Below, piece by piece: positions 11,700-22,480 of a stretch of 64,000 nucleotides of DNA (position 1 is the stretch's first letter; each line of letters starts with the position of its first letter). The notes beneath the pieces are model-generated. The model searched no databases and had not been told where the DNA came from. It was given only the letters and a program-made list of their open reading frames with translations. The DNA is taken from the NCBI GenBank assembly GCA_032690845.1, contig CM064429.1, forward strand, positions 10,138,569 through 10,202,568, given 5' to 3'. Source of the stretch: Eleusine coracana subsp. coracana. Lineage: Eukaryota; Streptophyta; Magnoliopsida; Poales; Poaceae. The translations under genes were made by a program, and so were the position numbers.

Positions 11700-13045
11700 A
11701 GATGGAGAAATGTTCACATCTCCAATCAGGCCTTGCTGAACTGGCAAGATCTTTAAAGGATAAACAGAGGGCTAAGCGAGAAGATCGTATCCATATTTCT
11801 CATGGGAAGAAATGTCCAGAGGCACCTCTTGAACCTACAAAGCTTACATCAGAGGGTGGGATCGTACTAAGGTAGCATATCCTCCCTCACTAGAAGCATT
11901 ACAAGAAGGACCACTCTCATCTTTCGGACTTCGTGGGCAAAGTTGCGGTAAGTAAAACAACTCACAGTCAAGAGTGCTTTGTTCTGTATTAAAGTACAGT
12001 GCATGCATGTGCTTTGCTCCTGAGGATTATACTCTTTACTAAGGGCAATTTTTCATGGCACTACCTACAGTGCGATGCAAGAAGCATGTGTTGATATGCT
12101 CAGGAGCTGCACACTTGTGATATGTAATGGGCTAAAGAAGAAGTACACCAATGACATACCAGAAAATTAATTGAGTACCACTACACTTGTGACATGTATG
12201 ACTGACGAGCAATGGAGGTCACTGCTACAAATGTGGTGTAGCACAAAGCAGAAGGTATGGTTCAATTTCAAATTTCTTGGCTCCTCTTCGCCTATGTTGT
12301 GAAAGTTGCATTTGTTGAGCTATGCTAACACAAATCTACCTTAGCAGGACCAGTATGTTGCAAATAAACAGAATCGTGTGAAAATCTAATTTCTTCATCG
12401 CATAGGCTCTTGGTGTTATGTTGCACAGGCCCATGTTCTGGTAAGACACTGAACTAGCATGACATTACTACTCATAAAATGTTGTTTTGGTGTGGCATAT
12501 GATGGCTTCGTGAATTGTATGATAATTGGTTGCACATCATTTGTAGAGACTGGAAAAATTTGAAGATGTAGAGCCCATGGAGTTTGAGTTGTGGAAGGAA
12601 TTTCAATAAAGCGATAAAACTGATTTCAATTCCCCAGTCAAGAAAGCAATTATAAGTGCAGCGTCCATCCAGTTTCCTTGTGCGCATGAATCTTGCACTT
12701 TGTACCTATTTTTTATTACAGACTATGACCTGTTCTTTCATTTTTTTCGAAGGACAGGGAAACATTGATCAGTCAACCAGTAGAAGATGGTGAACAACCA
12801 AAGTCTATGCGAGAAGCACTTCAGATCGTTGTTCATTCAACCATGTTTCTGGAGGTCACGAGCCTTGAATCAAAGAAAAGTTCCAGAAGTGCCACGTTTG
12901 CGTATGTGGAAATGCTCCATCATCAACTTGAACTCGAGAAACAAAGCGCAACAGGTCTTAAGGCGCAACTTGATAGTCATAAGAAATAGTTGGAAGTGTT
13001 GAAGAAGCATGTAGAAGAATTAGAGGCAACTCACCAAAAATAAAA
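11700..13045 (+). pseudogene. CACTA (En/Spm) transposase remnant, plant Ptta/En/Spm type
   Basis: Discontinuous coding pieces lie on the plus strand: SGLAELARSLKDKQRAKRE at 11729, FEDVEPMEFELWKEF near 12560 and SQPVEDGEQPKSMREALQ at 12770, ending in a leucine/glutamate-rich coiled coil (LEVLKKHVEELEATHQK). The order and wording resemble the C-terminal half of the plant Transposase_24 (Ptta/En/Spm) family, encoded by CACTA elements. Stops and intron-like gaps separate the pieces and no long frame remains. A CACTA 3' terminus at 13904 supports the assignment. Confidence 0.55.
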
Positions 13046-13639
13046 TAGAAAAATAAGATTGCATATCTGAATAAAAAATTAGTGATATGAGAACATGCGT
13101 CCATGTTCTTATTGATGCTTGTAATTGTCCGAGCTGATCTATGCTCATCAATTCAGCATTTTCTGAATGCTTGTGCCGAGTTAATGGTGAACCGACGTCT
13201 GTGAGAATAGTTTCTTGTCATTTCATATAATGTATTGAGGCATTATTATTATTTCCTATTATGGGGTTCATAAGACTACAATTTATGATGATATCAAACA
13301 TGGGTTGATAGCGGGCTAGGAAAAAACAAGACAAGGGCCAAAACAAACATAAGCCTTAAGCAGGCTAGACCCATAAACATCAGACCTTATTACATGTCGT
13401 TTCTGGACTAGGCCATCATTTGAAATGGTATATACATGGGCCAGAACAGTCATGGGCCTTGCCCAGCACATGGGCTAAGGTGGTGACGATAGCTACGTGG
13501 ACTGGAACACATGGGCTTATATTAGGCCTTATTTATATTTGCGATAAAATAGAACCCATCTAGATCAGGCCCTCGCAGGACTTAGTTTTAAAGAATAATG
13601 TAATATAGCAGGATGAAATATTGGGTCTTAACCGGGCCG

Positions 13640-13904
13640 AATTCAATTAGTGATGATTTTTGGCGTCACAGATACTAGGTGCCACATTGGACCACGCAAC
13701 GACATTTAGTGATGGCAATGGTTATCGCCAGCAACTGCACAATATTGTTTGAATGGAGCCCTTTTTTTTTGTCACCAATCATTGTTAATGACACACGATT
13801 GTCGATGAAAATTTTCCACCACTAGGGGGGGGGGTCGTCACTAACACGTGTTAAAAATGAAATTTGTGACTTTTTTGTCACTGATAATATGATTTCTTGT
13901 AGTG
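13640..13904 (+). mobile_element. CACTA transposon 3' end with subterminal repeats
   Basis: The stretch ends ATTTCTTGTAGTG at 13904, the inverse of the classic CACTACAAGAAAT terminus. The preceding 250 bp hold repeated GTCACTA/TAGTGA-type motifs, as expected of transposase-binding subterminal repeats. The right flank enters an integrase reading frame, so the element was inserted in the chromovirus at 13905. Confidence 0.75.
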
Positions 13905-15005
13905 AGCCATCGTTTTCAATGTGTACAAACTTTATGGGCTACCTCAATCAATCATCTCTGACTGTGATAAGGTGTTCACCAGTAAGTTGTCACGTGACCT
14001 ATTCAGGTTTGCTAGTGTCCAGTTCAACATGAGCTTTGCTTACCATCCGAGAGGAACGGCCAAACGGAGCATCTAAAGAGACTTACTTGTGTTGTTTCAT
14101 TCAGGCTTGCCCATCCAAGTGGAGTCACTAGTTATCTTTGGCAGAATACTAGTACAACACTCCGCTTTTTGAAGCATTGTATGGCTATAAGCCAATGCAT
14201 TTCGGTATTTCACTTGAAGCATCAAATTCTCTTGAACACATAAAAGTATTAGCACAAGGTTTTCACACACAATTAAAGTATAACTCTCTAATCATCAGAG
14301 AGTAAGAAAAGTTTAGAAGGAAGAGATTTATGTGTTCTGCATCAGTTATATGAGGTTATATATATTTTATCCAAGTGGAGTCACCACTCCGCTTTTTGAA
14401 GCATTGTATGGCTATAAGCCAATGCATTTCGGTATTTCACTTGAAGACTCTTGTGATCATTCGGAGATGGCAATATTTCTTCAAGAGAAGTCTCTCATAA
14501 CACAACTGGTTCAGCAGCATTTGCTACGAGACAAGGAACGCATGAAGAAGCAATTGGATAAAAGATGTTCAGACCGCCAATTTCAAGTAGTAGACACGGT
14601 TTTCGTGAAATTGCATCCATATGTTCAATCTTCATTGACCCCTTGGGCTAATCAGAAGCTGGCCTTTATGTACTTCGGTCCGTTCCAAGTGCTGTCCAAG
14701 ATCGGTGCGGTTGCATACAAGCATGCTCAAGTTATCAGATTCGACATTGGTACATCCGGTGTTCCATGTCTCGCAACTCAAGCAGGTAGTTGGCTTAGTT
14801 TAATGTTACTCCTGATATTCCTGTTGCTTTGGAGTCCTACAGGTTCTGGAGTCGGTGTTGCGCATGCGTGCAGTGACCCACGACATCAATACAGTGCAAC
14901 AGGTCCTCATCAAGTGGTCTAACCTGCCAACGTCTGGCTACCTGGGAGGACGCGGAGGCAGTGAGCCTCTGCTTGGGGTCAAGCAGGTTCCGAAAGAGGG
15001 GGAGA
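13905..15005 (+). pseudogene. Second chromovirus, 3' end of pol (integrase and chromodomain remnant)
   Basis: Degenerate integrase core text appears first (KLYGLPQSIISDC, MSFAYHPRGT). It is followed by the integrase C-terminal part in the open stretch 14332-14922 (LRDKERMKKQLDKRCSDRQF, FMYFGPFQVLSKIGAVAYK). A frameshift at about 14929 splits a chromodomain remnant (VLIKWSNLP, then ATWEDAEAV in another frame). A GAAAGAGGGGGAGA polypurine tract precedes the LTR at 15006. It resembles the chromovirus at 2602-4074 in order and LTR size. A local duplication (14157-14446) and several stops rule out function. The left part was displaced by the CACTA element. Confidence 0.82.
14115..14450 (+). repeat. 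Internal duplication inside the integrase remnant
   Basis: About 65 bp encoding TPLFEALYGYKPMHFGISLE occur twice, near 14157-14220 and 14387-14446. Each is preceded by CCAAGTGGAGTCAC, and the copies are separated by about 165 bp. The copies are almost identical, so the duplication is later than most of the decay. Confidence 0.85.
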
Positions 15006-15290
15006 TGTTAGCACCTCTGCTACCGATGGCGCCAAGCACGCTTCATGCCCCCACGTCTCTTCCTTGGTTGGTCCGATTCGTCGCACAAGGGAGCCCAATC
15101 CATGAGTGTCTGGGCCGGAGTGGTTGAACACGGATGGCGGTGTGCATCACGCGCAGTCTCGATAAGACCGGGAGAGAATAGAGAGGAGAGTAACAAGAAT
15201 TATTGTACAAGCTATTGCTCTGAATACAATTCCTCTCTTCTTCCTCGCCAAATTCCTCGCTGTTCCTTCCTGCGAGATCTAGTACTAACA
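15006..15290 (+). mobile_element. Short 3' LTR of the second chromovirus
   Basis: It is bounded by TGTTAG at 15006 and CTAACA ending at 15290, a perfect 6-bp inverted repeat, giving 285 bp. It directly follows the polypurine tract. The size fits Reina-type chromoviruses. Confidence 0.85.
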
Positions 15291-15439
15291 TGGGGCTGGG
15301 GCTGGGGGTGGACCGACGAAAGCCAGTCGGATCGCTGGATTTAGTTTCAACGACGGATGGACTGAGCAGCGTAGGCGGAGTACACAGCCATATGAAAATA
15401 AGGTGAAGTCGGCCGGACTCACGGTAATTATTAAGGAAA

Positions 15440-15470
15440 CTAGCTGTTTACCCGTGCGTTGCTACGGGAG
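15440..15470 (-). mobile_element. Helitron 3' terminus, minus strand
   Basis: Read on the minus strand, CCCGTAGCAACGCACGGG forms a perfect five-base-pair GC-rich hairpin, followed by TAAACAG, then CTAG at the end and a T as target. This is a textbook grass Helitron 3' end. The element extends to higher coordinates; the 5' TC end was not identified. Confidence 0.7.
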
Positions 15471-16670
15471 CCATAATAATGTTTCTTCTTTTTTTTTCCA
15501 TAATTCACAATAGTATTGCTAAGTGAAAATTACATCTACTATTCATAATAGTGCTTATGATGTATGGAATTTAAAAATCAATGAAATGAAATTTAATATT
15601 ACATAAACTTTTACCATCATGTATAACAACAATAAAAAACTCTTTTATGATAATCCGTGTTCTTTCTCTTACACCAGAGGATCCAATTTAATAAGAGATT
15701 AATCTCAACCATTTAAGTTAAAATTAAATTGAAGGTTAAGTTAGATTCTCGCATCCTCCTATTACCCTGTCCGCGGAAATTACTCTCCCGAGTGTTTTTT
15801 GTGTTGGACCTTAATTTGATAATGAGGCATATACTATTCATAATAGGTGTACCAAGAGTAGAAACAGAGCTTGGTCATAGTTATCAGGTGCCGATTTATA
15901 TGAAAGCATGTTGATTTGAGAGGTTGTATAATAGAAAAAAAAAATAGTACACACCTCAGCTTCACTTCACGGCAGCCCGTTCACATGGACAAGAACAGTC
16001 ACACCTCTATGGGCCTCGGCGCACAAGCGAAAGCCAGTTGCCAACTTCAGCCCCAACCCACACAGCCCACAATCTAAGTAATGCCCAAATCATGGTTAGT
16101 CACTTAGTCGTCGTCTTCCTCCAGCATCTCCATGGAACAAAGTTGACGATCTCGTTAGTCATGGCGTAAGCAATACTTTTGTGCCAAGGTAACCACCCTT
16201 GCACGGTTCGTGTTGAACTCTGCCATCATGTCATTCTCGATTGGGAAGATCCGGTGACTTAGTTGACCAGGCCCGACGCACGTCCTTGGTCGTGAGCCTC
16301 CAGAACGGAGGAAGTCTAGAGATCCTACTTTTTGTACGTAACAAACTCTACTAAAAAATCGAAAGTGCATGTTTATCCCGTCTGAATCGGTTTCTTTTTG
16401 GTTTCCTTAATTCTTTTTTCCTTTTCTGTTTCCTTTTTCTTACGTTCTTTTTTCCTAGGTAAGTGATAGAATAGGGCGGACAACGCCACCTTGTTTAATA
16501 AATTGTAGAGAAAATAGTAGAGGTAAACCAGTCGAAAAATTCCCTCACAATGAATACAATTAGTATTAGTAGAGCTGCCAATTAATCTGGTGCCGCTTGG
16601 CCGCCGACTCCGGTACGGAGCGCGCACGCAGTCCCAGTCCGAGTCCGAACGCAAAAGGTCGCCCCTCCCG
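15471..16670. other. Upstream region of the F-box gene, partly Helitron
   Basis: It is AT-rich near the Helitron end, then more mixed. A minus-strand open stretch at 16155-16370 shows no recognisable domain; it could be a captured fragment or chance. A pyrimidine/purine-biased run lies at 16385-16450. Confidence 0.3.
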
Positions 16671-16677
16671 GTCGCTC

Positions 16678-16686
16678 TATATATAA
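16678..16686 (+). promoter_or_regulatory. TATA box of the F-box gene
   Basis: TATATATAA lies about 95 bp upstream of the ATG at 16780, in a GC-rich context (CTCTATATATAATCCCGCG), giving a short 5' leader of about 65 bp if transcription starts some 30 bp downstream. Confidence 0.6.
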
Positions 16687-16779
16687 TCCCGCGCGGCTGA
16701 GTGCTCGCATCATTCAATTCCTCTCGCAATCGTGATCGAAGATTATTCTGTGTTTTCCGGCCGATTGAGAAATCAGGCG

Positions 16780-18322
16780 ATGGAGACGGTTACAGTTTCG
16801 AGCAGCAATAATGGTGAAGAAGTGCAAGGCGGTAACGTCGACAGGCTGAGCCAGCTGCCGGACGACGTCCTGGTGCTGGTGCTGGATCGCCTCCGATCCG
16901 ACGTGAAGCTTGTCGCGCGGGGAGCAGCATCCTCTCCAGGCGCTGGCGCACCCTCCCGCTGATGCTCCCCCGCCTCGCGATCGGCGTCCAATCCCTCATC
17001 CGGCCCGCCACCCCCGACTCCACCACCGTCACGGTTCGATGCGTGCACGAGGCCACTGCCAAGTTCGCCGACGCGCTCCGGTTCTTCCTCGCCGCCGCCG
17101 ACGCTGGCCAGCGCCGCAACATCATCAACACCCTCGAGGTCCGGTTCCCCTTGACGAAGCAGCGCAGCCTTCTTCACGAGATCGGGCGGCTGGTCAGCGG
17201 CGCCGCCGAGGTCATCCGGCGCCTGGAGGTCACACTCGACACCGTGGTGGGCACCCGCACCCTCGGCGAGATGCGGGACGCCGACGGCGAGAAGGCTACG
17301 GCCGCCGCTTCACGCGCCTCTTCCGCGCCGCGCCGGCGCGGGTGCTCGGGTCGTCCCTTGTCAAGCTCGTGCTGCAGAACCTGTGCTTCGCCCGCCAGTC
17401 CGAACTCGACCACGTCCTGCGTGATTGCGAGGCGCTCGAGGCGCTGCACCTCAGTTACTGCTGGTTCACCCCCTTGTCCGCTCTCACCATCGACGGGTCC
17501 CGCCGGTTCAGGGAGCTCCGGGTCGTCGAGTGCTACGTGGACGGGGTCCATCTCGTCCGGGCGCCGGGGCTCGTCGACCTGTGGTGTGAGATGTGGTTCT
17601 GTCAAGCCTCCCCGCTCACGTTTGCTCCGGACTCCGCGCCGTCGCTCAAGCGCCTGACCTTGATCAACCGTGGCACCAGGCCGGGGCAGCTCAGCTTCAA
17701 GCTCAGCGACCTCCTCCACAACGCCAACCCCGTGGAGCACCTTAAATTGGATTTCAACACCGGTAAGGTCTGGGTGCAACCAGAGATGAGTCGCGGGAAT
17801 CTTGGTGACGCCTTCAGCAAGCTCAAGAGGCTATATATCAGGAGGGTACCCGCCCAGATCGACATGACATGGACAATGTTCCTTCTGGAAGCCGCGCCTC
17901 TCCTGGAGTTGGTCGACGTCCATGTAAGCGACGACCACCACCCGTGTTGTTGCCCAAACAATAATGCCGCCGCCGGTGACAGCGTTCAAGACTTGCAGTG
18001 GCACGTGTCGGATGGCTTCGAGCACCGCCATTTGCAGGCGTTCAAGATCCGCGGGGGCGTTGACCCGGACGGGGACTTGAGCTTCCTGAGGCTCGTTATG
18101 GAGCGGGCCGTCAACCTGAAGCTGCTGCTGGTGAACGCCAGGGTTACATGTGAGAGCTGCATCGTCGCGAAACAAAAGGACCCGTCGTTCGTCGCGTCCA
18201 AGTTTCCAGGGGACAAGGATGGCGTCGATGCGTTTGTCAGGGACCTCAAGGATGGGGTGACGACTACATCTTCTGCCCGTATTGTCATCTTTTCTCCGTC
18301 CGCCCACATCTTTGAATATTAG
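16780..18322 (+). pseudogene. F-box/LRR protein gene with two 1-bp deletions
   Basis: This would be the substrate adaptor of an SCF ubiquitin ligase: the N-terminal F-box binds SKP1 and the leucine-rich region binds a target. The F-box begins at about residue 14 (DRLSQLPDDVLVLVLDRLRS). LRR-type segments follow (LVKLVLQNLCFAR, LEALHLSYCWF, VEHLKLDFNTG, LKRLYIRRV). The C-terminus (ARIVIFSPSAHIFEY) ends at 18320-18322. The frame changes twice, at about 16921-16923 within a GGGG run and at about 17292-17295, each equivalent to loss of one base. Apart from these, all three segments are open and clearly homologous over some 510 codons without introns. ATG 16780 is chosen because it follows a TATA box and leads straight into the F-box. 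Either it is a young pseudogene or the two indels are sequencing errors in GC-rich DNA. Confidence 0.85.
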
Positions 18323-18640
18323 TGTGAAAATTGCGTTAAGGAACGTCAAGCCATATATAGAGCCACACAGGGCCAAAGCAAAACGAATCAGCCTGAGGGG
18401 GACCACCCGGAGTAGATTGGTCAGTGCTAGATTGAAAATTTACATTATTAGTTTGCCCAAATCAACTTCCCATGAACTTTTCATTCAAAAAAAAAAAACT
18501 TCCCACGAATTGTTTCCCCCTTGTATTCCAAATGCTTAGGATAACCTCAACCACAGGTTTCATCTCAAGTTTACAAGGGTAACTAGCAAGGTGACGCGTG
18601 GTAATAGTGTGTCTAGATCAAAATATTATGTCTTTCAACT
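18323..18640 (+). other. 3' flank of the F-box gene
   Basis: AT-rich, with an A-run at about 18488. I see no gene here. Confidence 0.4.
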
Positions 18641-18645
18641 AAGTA

Positions 18646-18805
18646 CTCCCTCCGTCTTAAATTACTTGTCATTCTGGTTCTTTACTAGATTTATTAAACA
18701 TTCTCTAAATCTGGACAACATGTATGTTCAGATTCAGAGAATATTTAATGTATCTGGACATCAAAAAATATCTCCAGAACGACAAGTAAAAAGAAACGAA
18801 TGAAG
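18646..18805. mobile_element. Stowaway-type MITE
   Basis: It begins CTCCCTCCGTCTTAAATTACTTGTC and ends with the decayed inverse (GACAAGTAAAAAGAAACGAATGAAG), flanked by TA at 18644-18645 and 18806-18807. The terminus and the TA target are diagnostic of Stowaway (Tc1/mariner-derived) MITEs; length is 160 bp. Confidence 0.88.
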
Positions 18806-18807
18806 TA

Positions 18808-19540
18808 GAATGCAGTTACATAACAAACTTTGTCAGATATGATAATCTATGGATCTTTCTGTTCATGGTGCTCATACTTTTTTTATTCTTTTAACCAGTG
18901 TTTCTTATAATGATAGTGGTGTGTTGGCACAACAACAGCAACAGTCTGGCTATGCTTGTCATATTACCTTTATAATATGAGCTTCTTCCTTAATCAACTC
19001 AAAGAATATTTATATCTAAGCCTGGGATCCACCTGACACCACCTCGCCGTCATAGCCTCGATCATTATTAGGTTGTCATGGCCCATTGATGACCATTGCT
19101 AGTCGTTGCGTTGTCGATGATGGCCAACAGGAGTGACCATTGCCGTGGGCTCCAGCAAGGTGCATAGACGCTTTCATGACGGCTGTTCATCCATGAAATG
19201 CAACAATAGCGCTAGAGCTCCATTTCTGACTTAATGTAGTCATAGAACTCGTGGAGGTTGGCCTTAGGAGGGCATCATGATAGCTAGTTGTTACTGTTGG
19301 TGTTGGTCGACGCATGTAGTTGTCCCAGCGGTATCGTTGCCACCGCTGCGGCCACTAGCAAGGTGCATGGATGCTTCCCTGATTATTGTTCATCCACGTA
19401 ATGTGACGGTCACTAGTCATTGCTGCAGATTTTGACTGACACGCTAAGCCATCCACACGATCTTGTCGTGGCCACCATGGCCTCCAGCGCAGTGCACGAA
19501 CACTTCATACAACTAATGTTCATCCACGGGATGGAAGACA
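18808..19540. repeat. Non-coding DNA with a degenerate ~50-bp repeat
   Basis: Three diverged copies of a unit reading approximately CAGCAAGGTGCATGGACGCTT...TGTTCATCCACG-AATG occur near 19150-19200, 19357-19402 and 19482-19532, separated by about 80-160 bp. They lead into CACTA-like repeats and are probably internal repeats of that element. Confidence 0.5.
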
Positions 19541-19830
19541 TATTCAAGTCGGCGCTCGTGTTTCATTTGACGCACTATGTAAAACATGTTTTTAGTGACA
19601 CTTCTCAAGAGTTATTAGTAACATCACATCACTAATGTGAAGTCATTGATGACGCGAGTTTTATATGTCACTAATGACTCTCTCATTAGTGACGTGTTTT
19701 GACCCAGATGCGTCACTAATATGGGAGTCATTGATGACGCATTTCGTTCAAGACGCGTCATCAATATGGGAGTCATTAATGACAAGTTTTGGTAAAATGC
19801 ATCACTAATGATAAATAAAAAAATAAAAAT
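19540..19830. mobile_element. CACTA-like subterminal repeat region
   Basis: Motifs of the type GTCACTAAT and ATTAGTGAC alternate in both orientations about a dozen times, with a longer unit (GATGCGTCACTAATATGGGAGTCATT) repeated. This is the usual look of CACTA subterminal regions, as at 13640-13904. A terminal CACTACAAG sequence was not found, so it is a fragment. Confidence 0.55.
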
Positions 19831-20450
19831 AAAGCACATGTTTGTTTCAAATTTCTTCTTTATTTTCAAGTGTTGAAGAAATGAACAGAAGCAAAATATA
19901 TTATAACATTGGAGTGTATACACTTTTTCTTCTATTCAACTGGTTCCTCTTCTCAAAATCACCCATTTTCTCTTTGCTTTTACCATGGTTCAAACATTCA
20001 TGTCTCAAACTCAAACTACATGGAAGAAGCAACTTCTATGAGTATTGAGTATCATCAAGTTCCTAATCGAGATAGTGCAGTGAGCAGAAAACAAAGTAGA
20101 AGAGCTTTACAACAAACAAGACATAGCTTGAGTAGCTTGTGAGGTCAGTTAGTCAAAGTGTTTCTTCTCCAGCTTCGCACATAAGTACCAGAAAAATGGA
20201 GAACTACGCCTGAGTAGGAATATACATACCACAACATAAGGCTTACCTTTGTCAGAAATTTATTAATCAACTTCTCACCTCCCAAGACATGAACATCATT
20301 GACTGGTAGTGTTGCTAAAACACTGTCATAGTAAAAAATTAGTGAACACTAGAAAACAAATTGTTGATGACAAAAAGTGACATGGGAATGATTTTGGTAA
20401 AACCAGCTGGACCGGTTTTAGAAAGAGTACAGACCGGTTTGGAAATTGTC
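19831..20450. other. AT-rich non-coding stretch
   Basis: No gene was recognised. Near 20395-20445 two ACCGGTTT motifs occur, the same motif type that fills the Gypsy remnant at 31980-33040. Confidence 0.3.
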
Positions 20451-20850
20451 ATATTTTGATCATTTGGATCTTCTGGAGAGTATTGTGAGGTTAGAAGGTC
20501 AAAATGATGAGGACATCACTCCTATGGATACACACAACACTCCTTCAATTCTGGACTTGCAAGGTCTAATGACTAGAGCTCTTGCACGATGACTAAATTT
20601 ATAGGTGAGCTCGTTCCTATGTTCTTCGCTATATGTTACTTTTGTGAATGGTTTGCTACCTAATGATTATTTTATGATTAGGAACCATGGAGAGTACCAG
20701 GAGATGATGGGGGAAGGAGTTGGGAATGTGGAGGACCAGCAAGGGCTTGGAAGCCAAAGTGGAGGCCCAATCAAAACCGACTTCGAGTCTGTTTCGGGCC
20801 CCAGGACCAATCTGCACTAAAACGGTCGCCCAGGACGCATACGGACTCGG
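20451..20850 (+). pseudogene. Ty3/Gypsy pol C-terminal tail upstream of an LTR
   Basis: Open text on the plus strand (LQGLMTRALAR, then FMIRNHGEYQEMMGEG) resembles the extreme C-terminus of grass Gypsy polyproteins, where a 'GPxTRxRAR' motif precedes the 3' LTR. Stops interrupt it. It lies immediately before the LTR that is followed by a primer site and gag, which implies two tandem elements sharing one LTR or a recombinant. Confidence 0.5.
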
Positions 20851-21261
20851 ATTTGGACGTTCTACATATGCACGGAAAGATAAGGAGAAGGCCTTTCCAA
20901 TGTCTTCATATACAGCCGCCGTCGCACCATTAGGATTCAGGTTTTGCTTATATCAATTCTGTTTATAAACAGTGTCGTCGTTCATCGGTTTGTAAGGCCC
21001 CAACTTCGTGAGTTTAATCATCCATCTGCAATTGTGTTGCATTCTTCGTTGTTCTTGCTTGTGTTCTTGATTCATAGGCAGGGATTAGCCTTCTCGGCGA
21101 GATCAATCGTCCTTGGACGGTTGATAACTAGAGGAGATGTCGTGCTGCGATTGCGGGGTTTAGAACGTGCTATTCTGAAGCCAGATCGATTTGTGTGTCG
21201 CCTCCGATCAAATCAACTTACCAAGAATATTTCGGAAGATCGGGAACCTTTGTCCATATCA
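20851..21261 (+). mobile_element. LTR of Ty3/Gypsy element 2 (left edge approximate)
   Basis: The right edge is firm: it ends ...CCATATCA at 21261, two bases before the primer site. A possible TATA-like ATATACA lies near 20908. The left TG edge could not be fixed without a second copy; it may lie further left. Confidence 0.45.
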
Positions 21262-21263
21262 AG

Positions 21264-21276
21264 TGGTAATCAGAGC
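21264..21276 (+). other. Primer binding site, initiator tRNA-Met type
   Basis: TGGTAATCAGAGC is the standard TGGTATCAGAGC site with one extra A. It follows the LTR by two bases and is oriented towards the gag at 22481. Confidence 0.7.
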
Positions 21277-22480
21277 TTCAGGTGCACCGTCAGGTTCGCA
21301 CTACCCTTTAGTTTTGTTTTCGTGTTCTTCCTATCATCCACAGAAAAGCCAAAAAAATATTTCCCCCACCCATAACCACGTGTTTAGCCTTTGCATATTT
21401 CAATTTCAGAGTCCGTACTGTTGAGTTTGTGCCCTAGTTCTTATTTAGTCGCTGGTTTATTTTGTGTTTTTGTTGTCAGTAGTGTTTCCCTTGCAACCCT
21501 AGCCGCCATCCCTTCCACCACCCTCGGTTTTGTCGGCTTTGTGTGCTAGGATGATTGATCAACACGCCCACCCTAATCCCACCCTAAACCCACCCTCAAC
21601 ACCTCGGACCAATTCTCATAAATTTTACTTTCCGCTACATCCACCCCGCCAAAAAAATCCCTACCCGACCCCAAACCCGACTCGAGTTTCACTCAAATCC
21701 CGGGTTTCTTCATAACCGATTCCGACACCCCTTCGGTAAAACAGCCATAACTTTTCGCTCGGTTGTCTATTTTGGCTGAAATTTTTACAGAAGATTCTTG
21801 ACAAAAAGTTGAGGTGACCCACACTCGGCTACGCCCTATATGCCCTCGTCAAAAAATTCAAAAACAATCGAAAAGATAAAGAAAAAAATTCATTTAAGTT
21901 GAAACCCGATGTTTTCTGAAACTTCAAGATTTTCTGTAGGCCACGTCCTAGCTCTGTTTGAGCTAAAAGTTTTTGTGGTTTCTCTCCCTTTGCTAGTGAG
22001 TTGGAAAAAATATCAAAAAAAATAAAAAAAATAAATTTGGGATTCCTACTAGTGTTCCATCTAGCCCCTGAAATTTCTGAGTTTGGCTATTTTACACTTA
22101 GCCCCTATTATCGACTGTGTGTCTGTGTCTCCTTGTTTCTTCTTTGCTATCACTACTGTTCTAGGACATAGTTAGACCAGCAATTAGGGACAAGTTACTT
22201 GGGCATTTATTCAGCTTTACTATTTGTTTTTGATTTGTGTGCCACTCACATATATATATTTGGCCTTCCTAGCTCAACATATTTCTTCTGGACAGCACAC
22301 AGGTTATTTTGTAACCCTTGCAATCATGGAGCACACCTCTCTGGTATCCTTTGCTTTGTTTTTTTTAGAACTTTGTAAGAGCTTTGCAAGAAGCTTCCTT
22401 TTGTTGTGTTGAGAGGCACCACTGCTTAGTAGTTTTGTAGCGATAACCTTCACTTTTTGTTTCCTATTTTGGTGTTTCTG
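21277..22480 (+). other. Untranslated leader of Ty3/Gypsy element 2
   Basis: About 1.2 kb between primer site and gag ATG with no coding frame, C-rich at first (21485-21720) and then AT-rich. Long leaders of this type are common in plant Gypsy elements. Confidence 0.5.

Noticed and set aside
16773..18406. Several minus-strand ORFs of 100-200 codons opposite the F-box gene
   Set aside because: They are shadow frames of GC-rich coding sequence; the plus strand has the F-box and LRR text.
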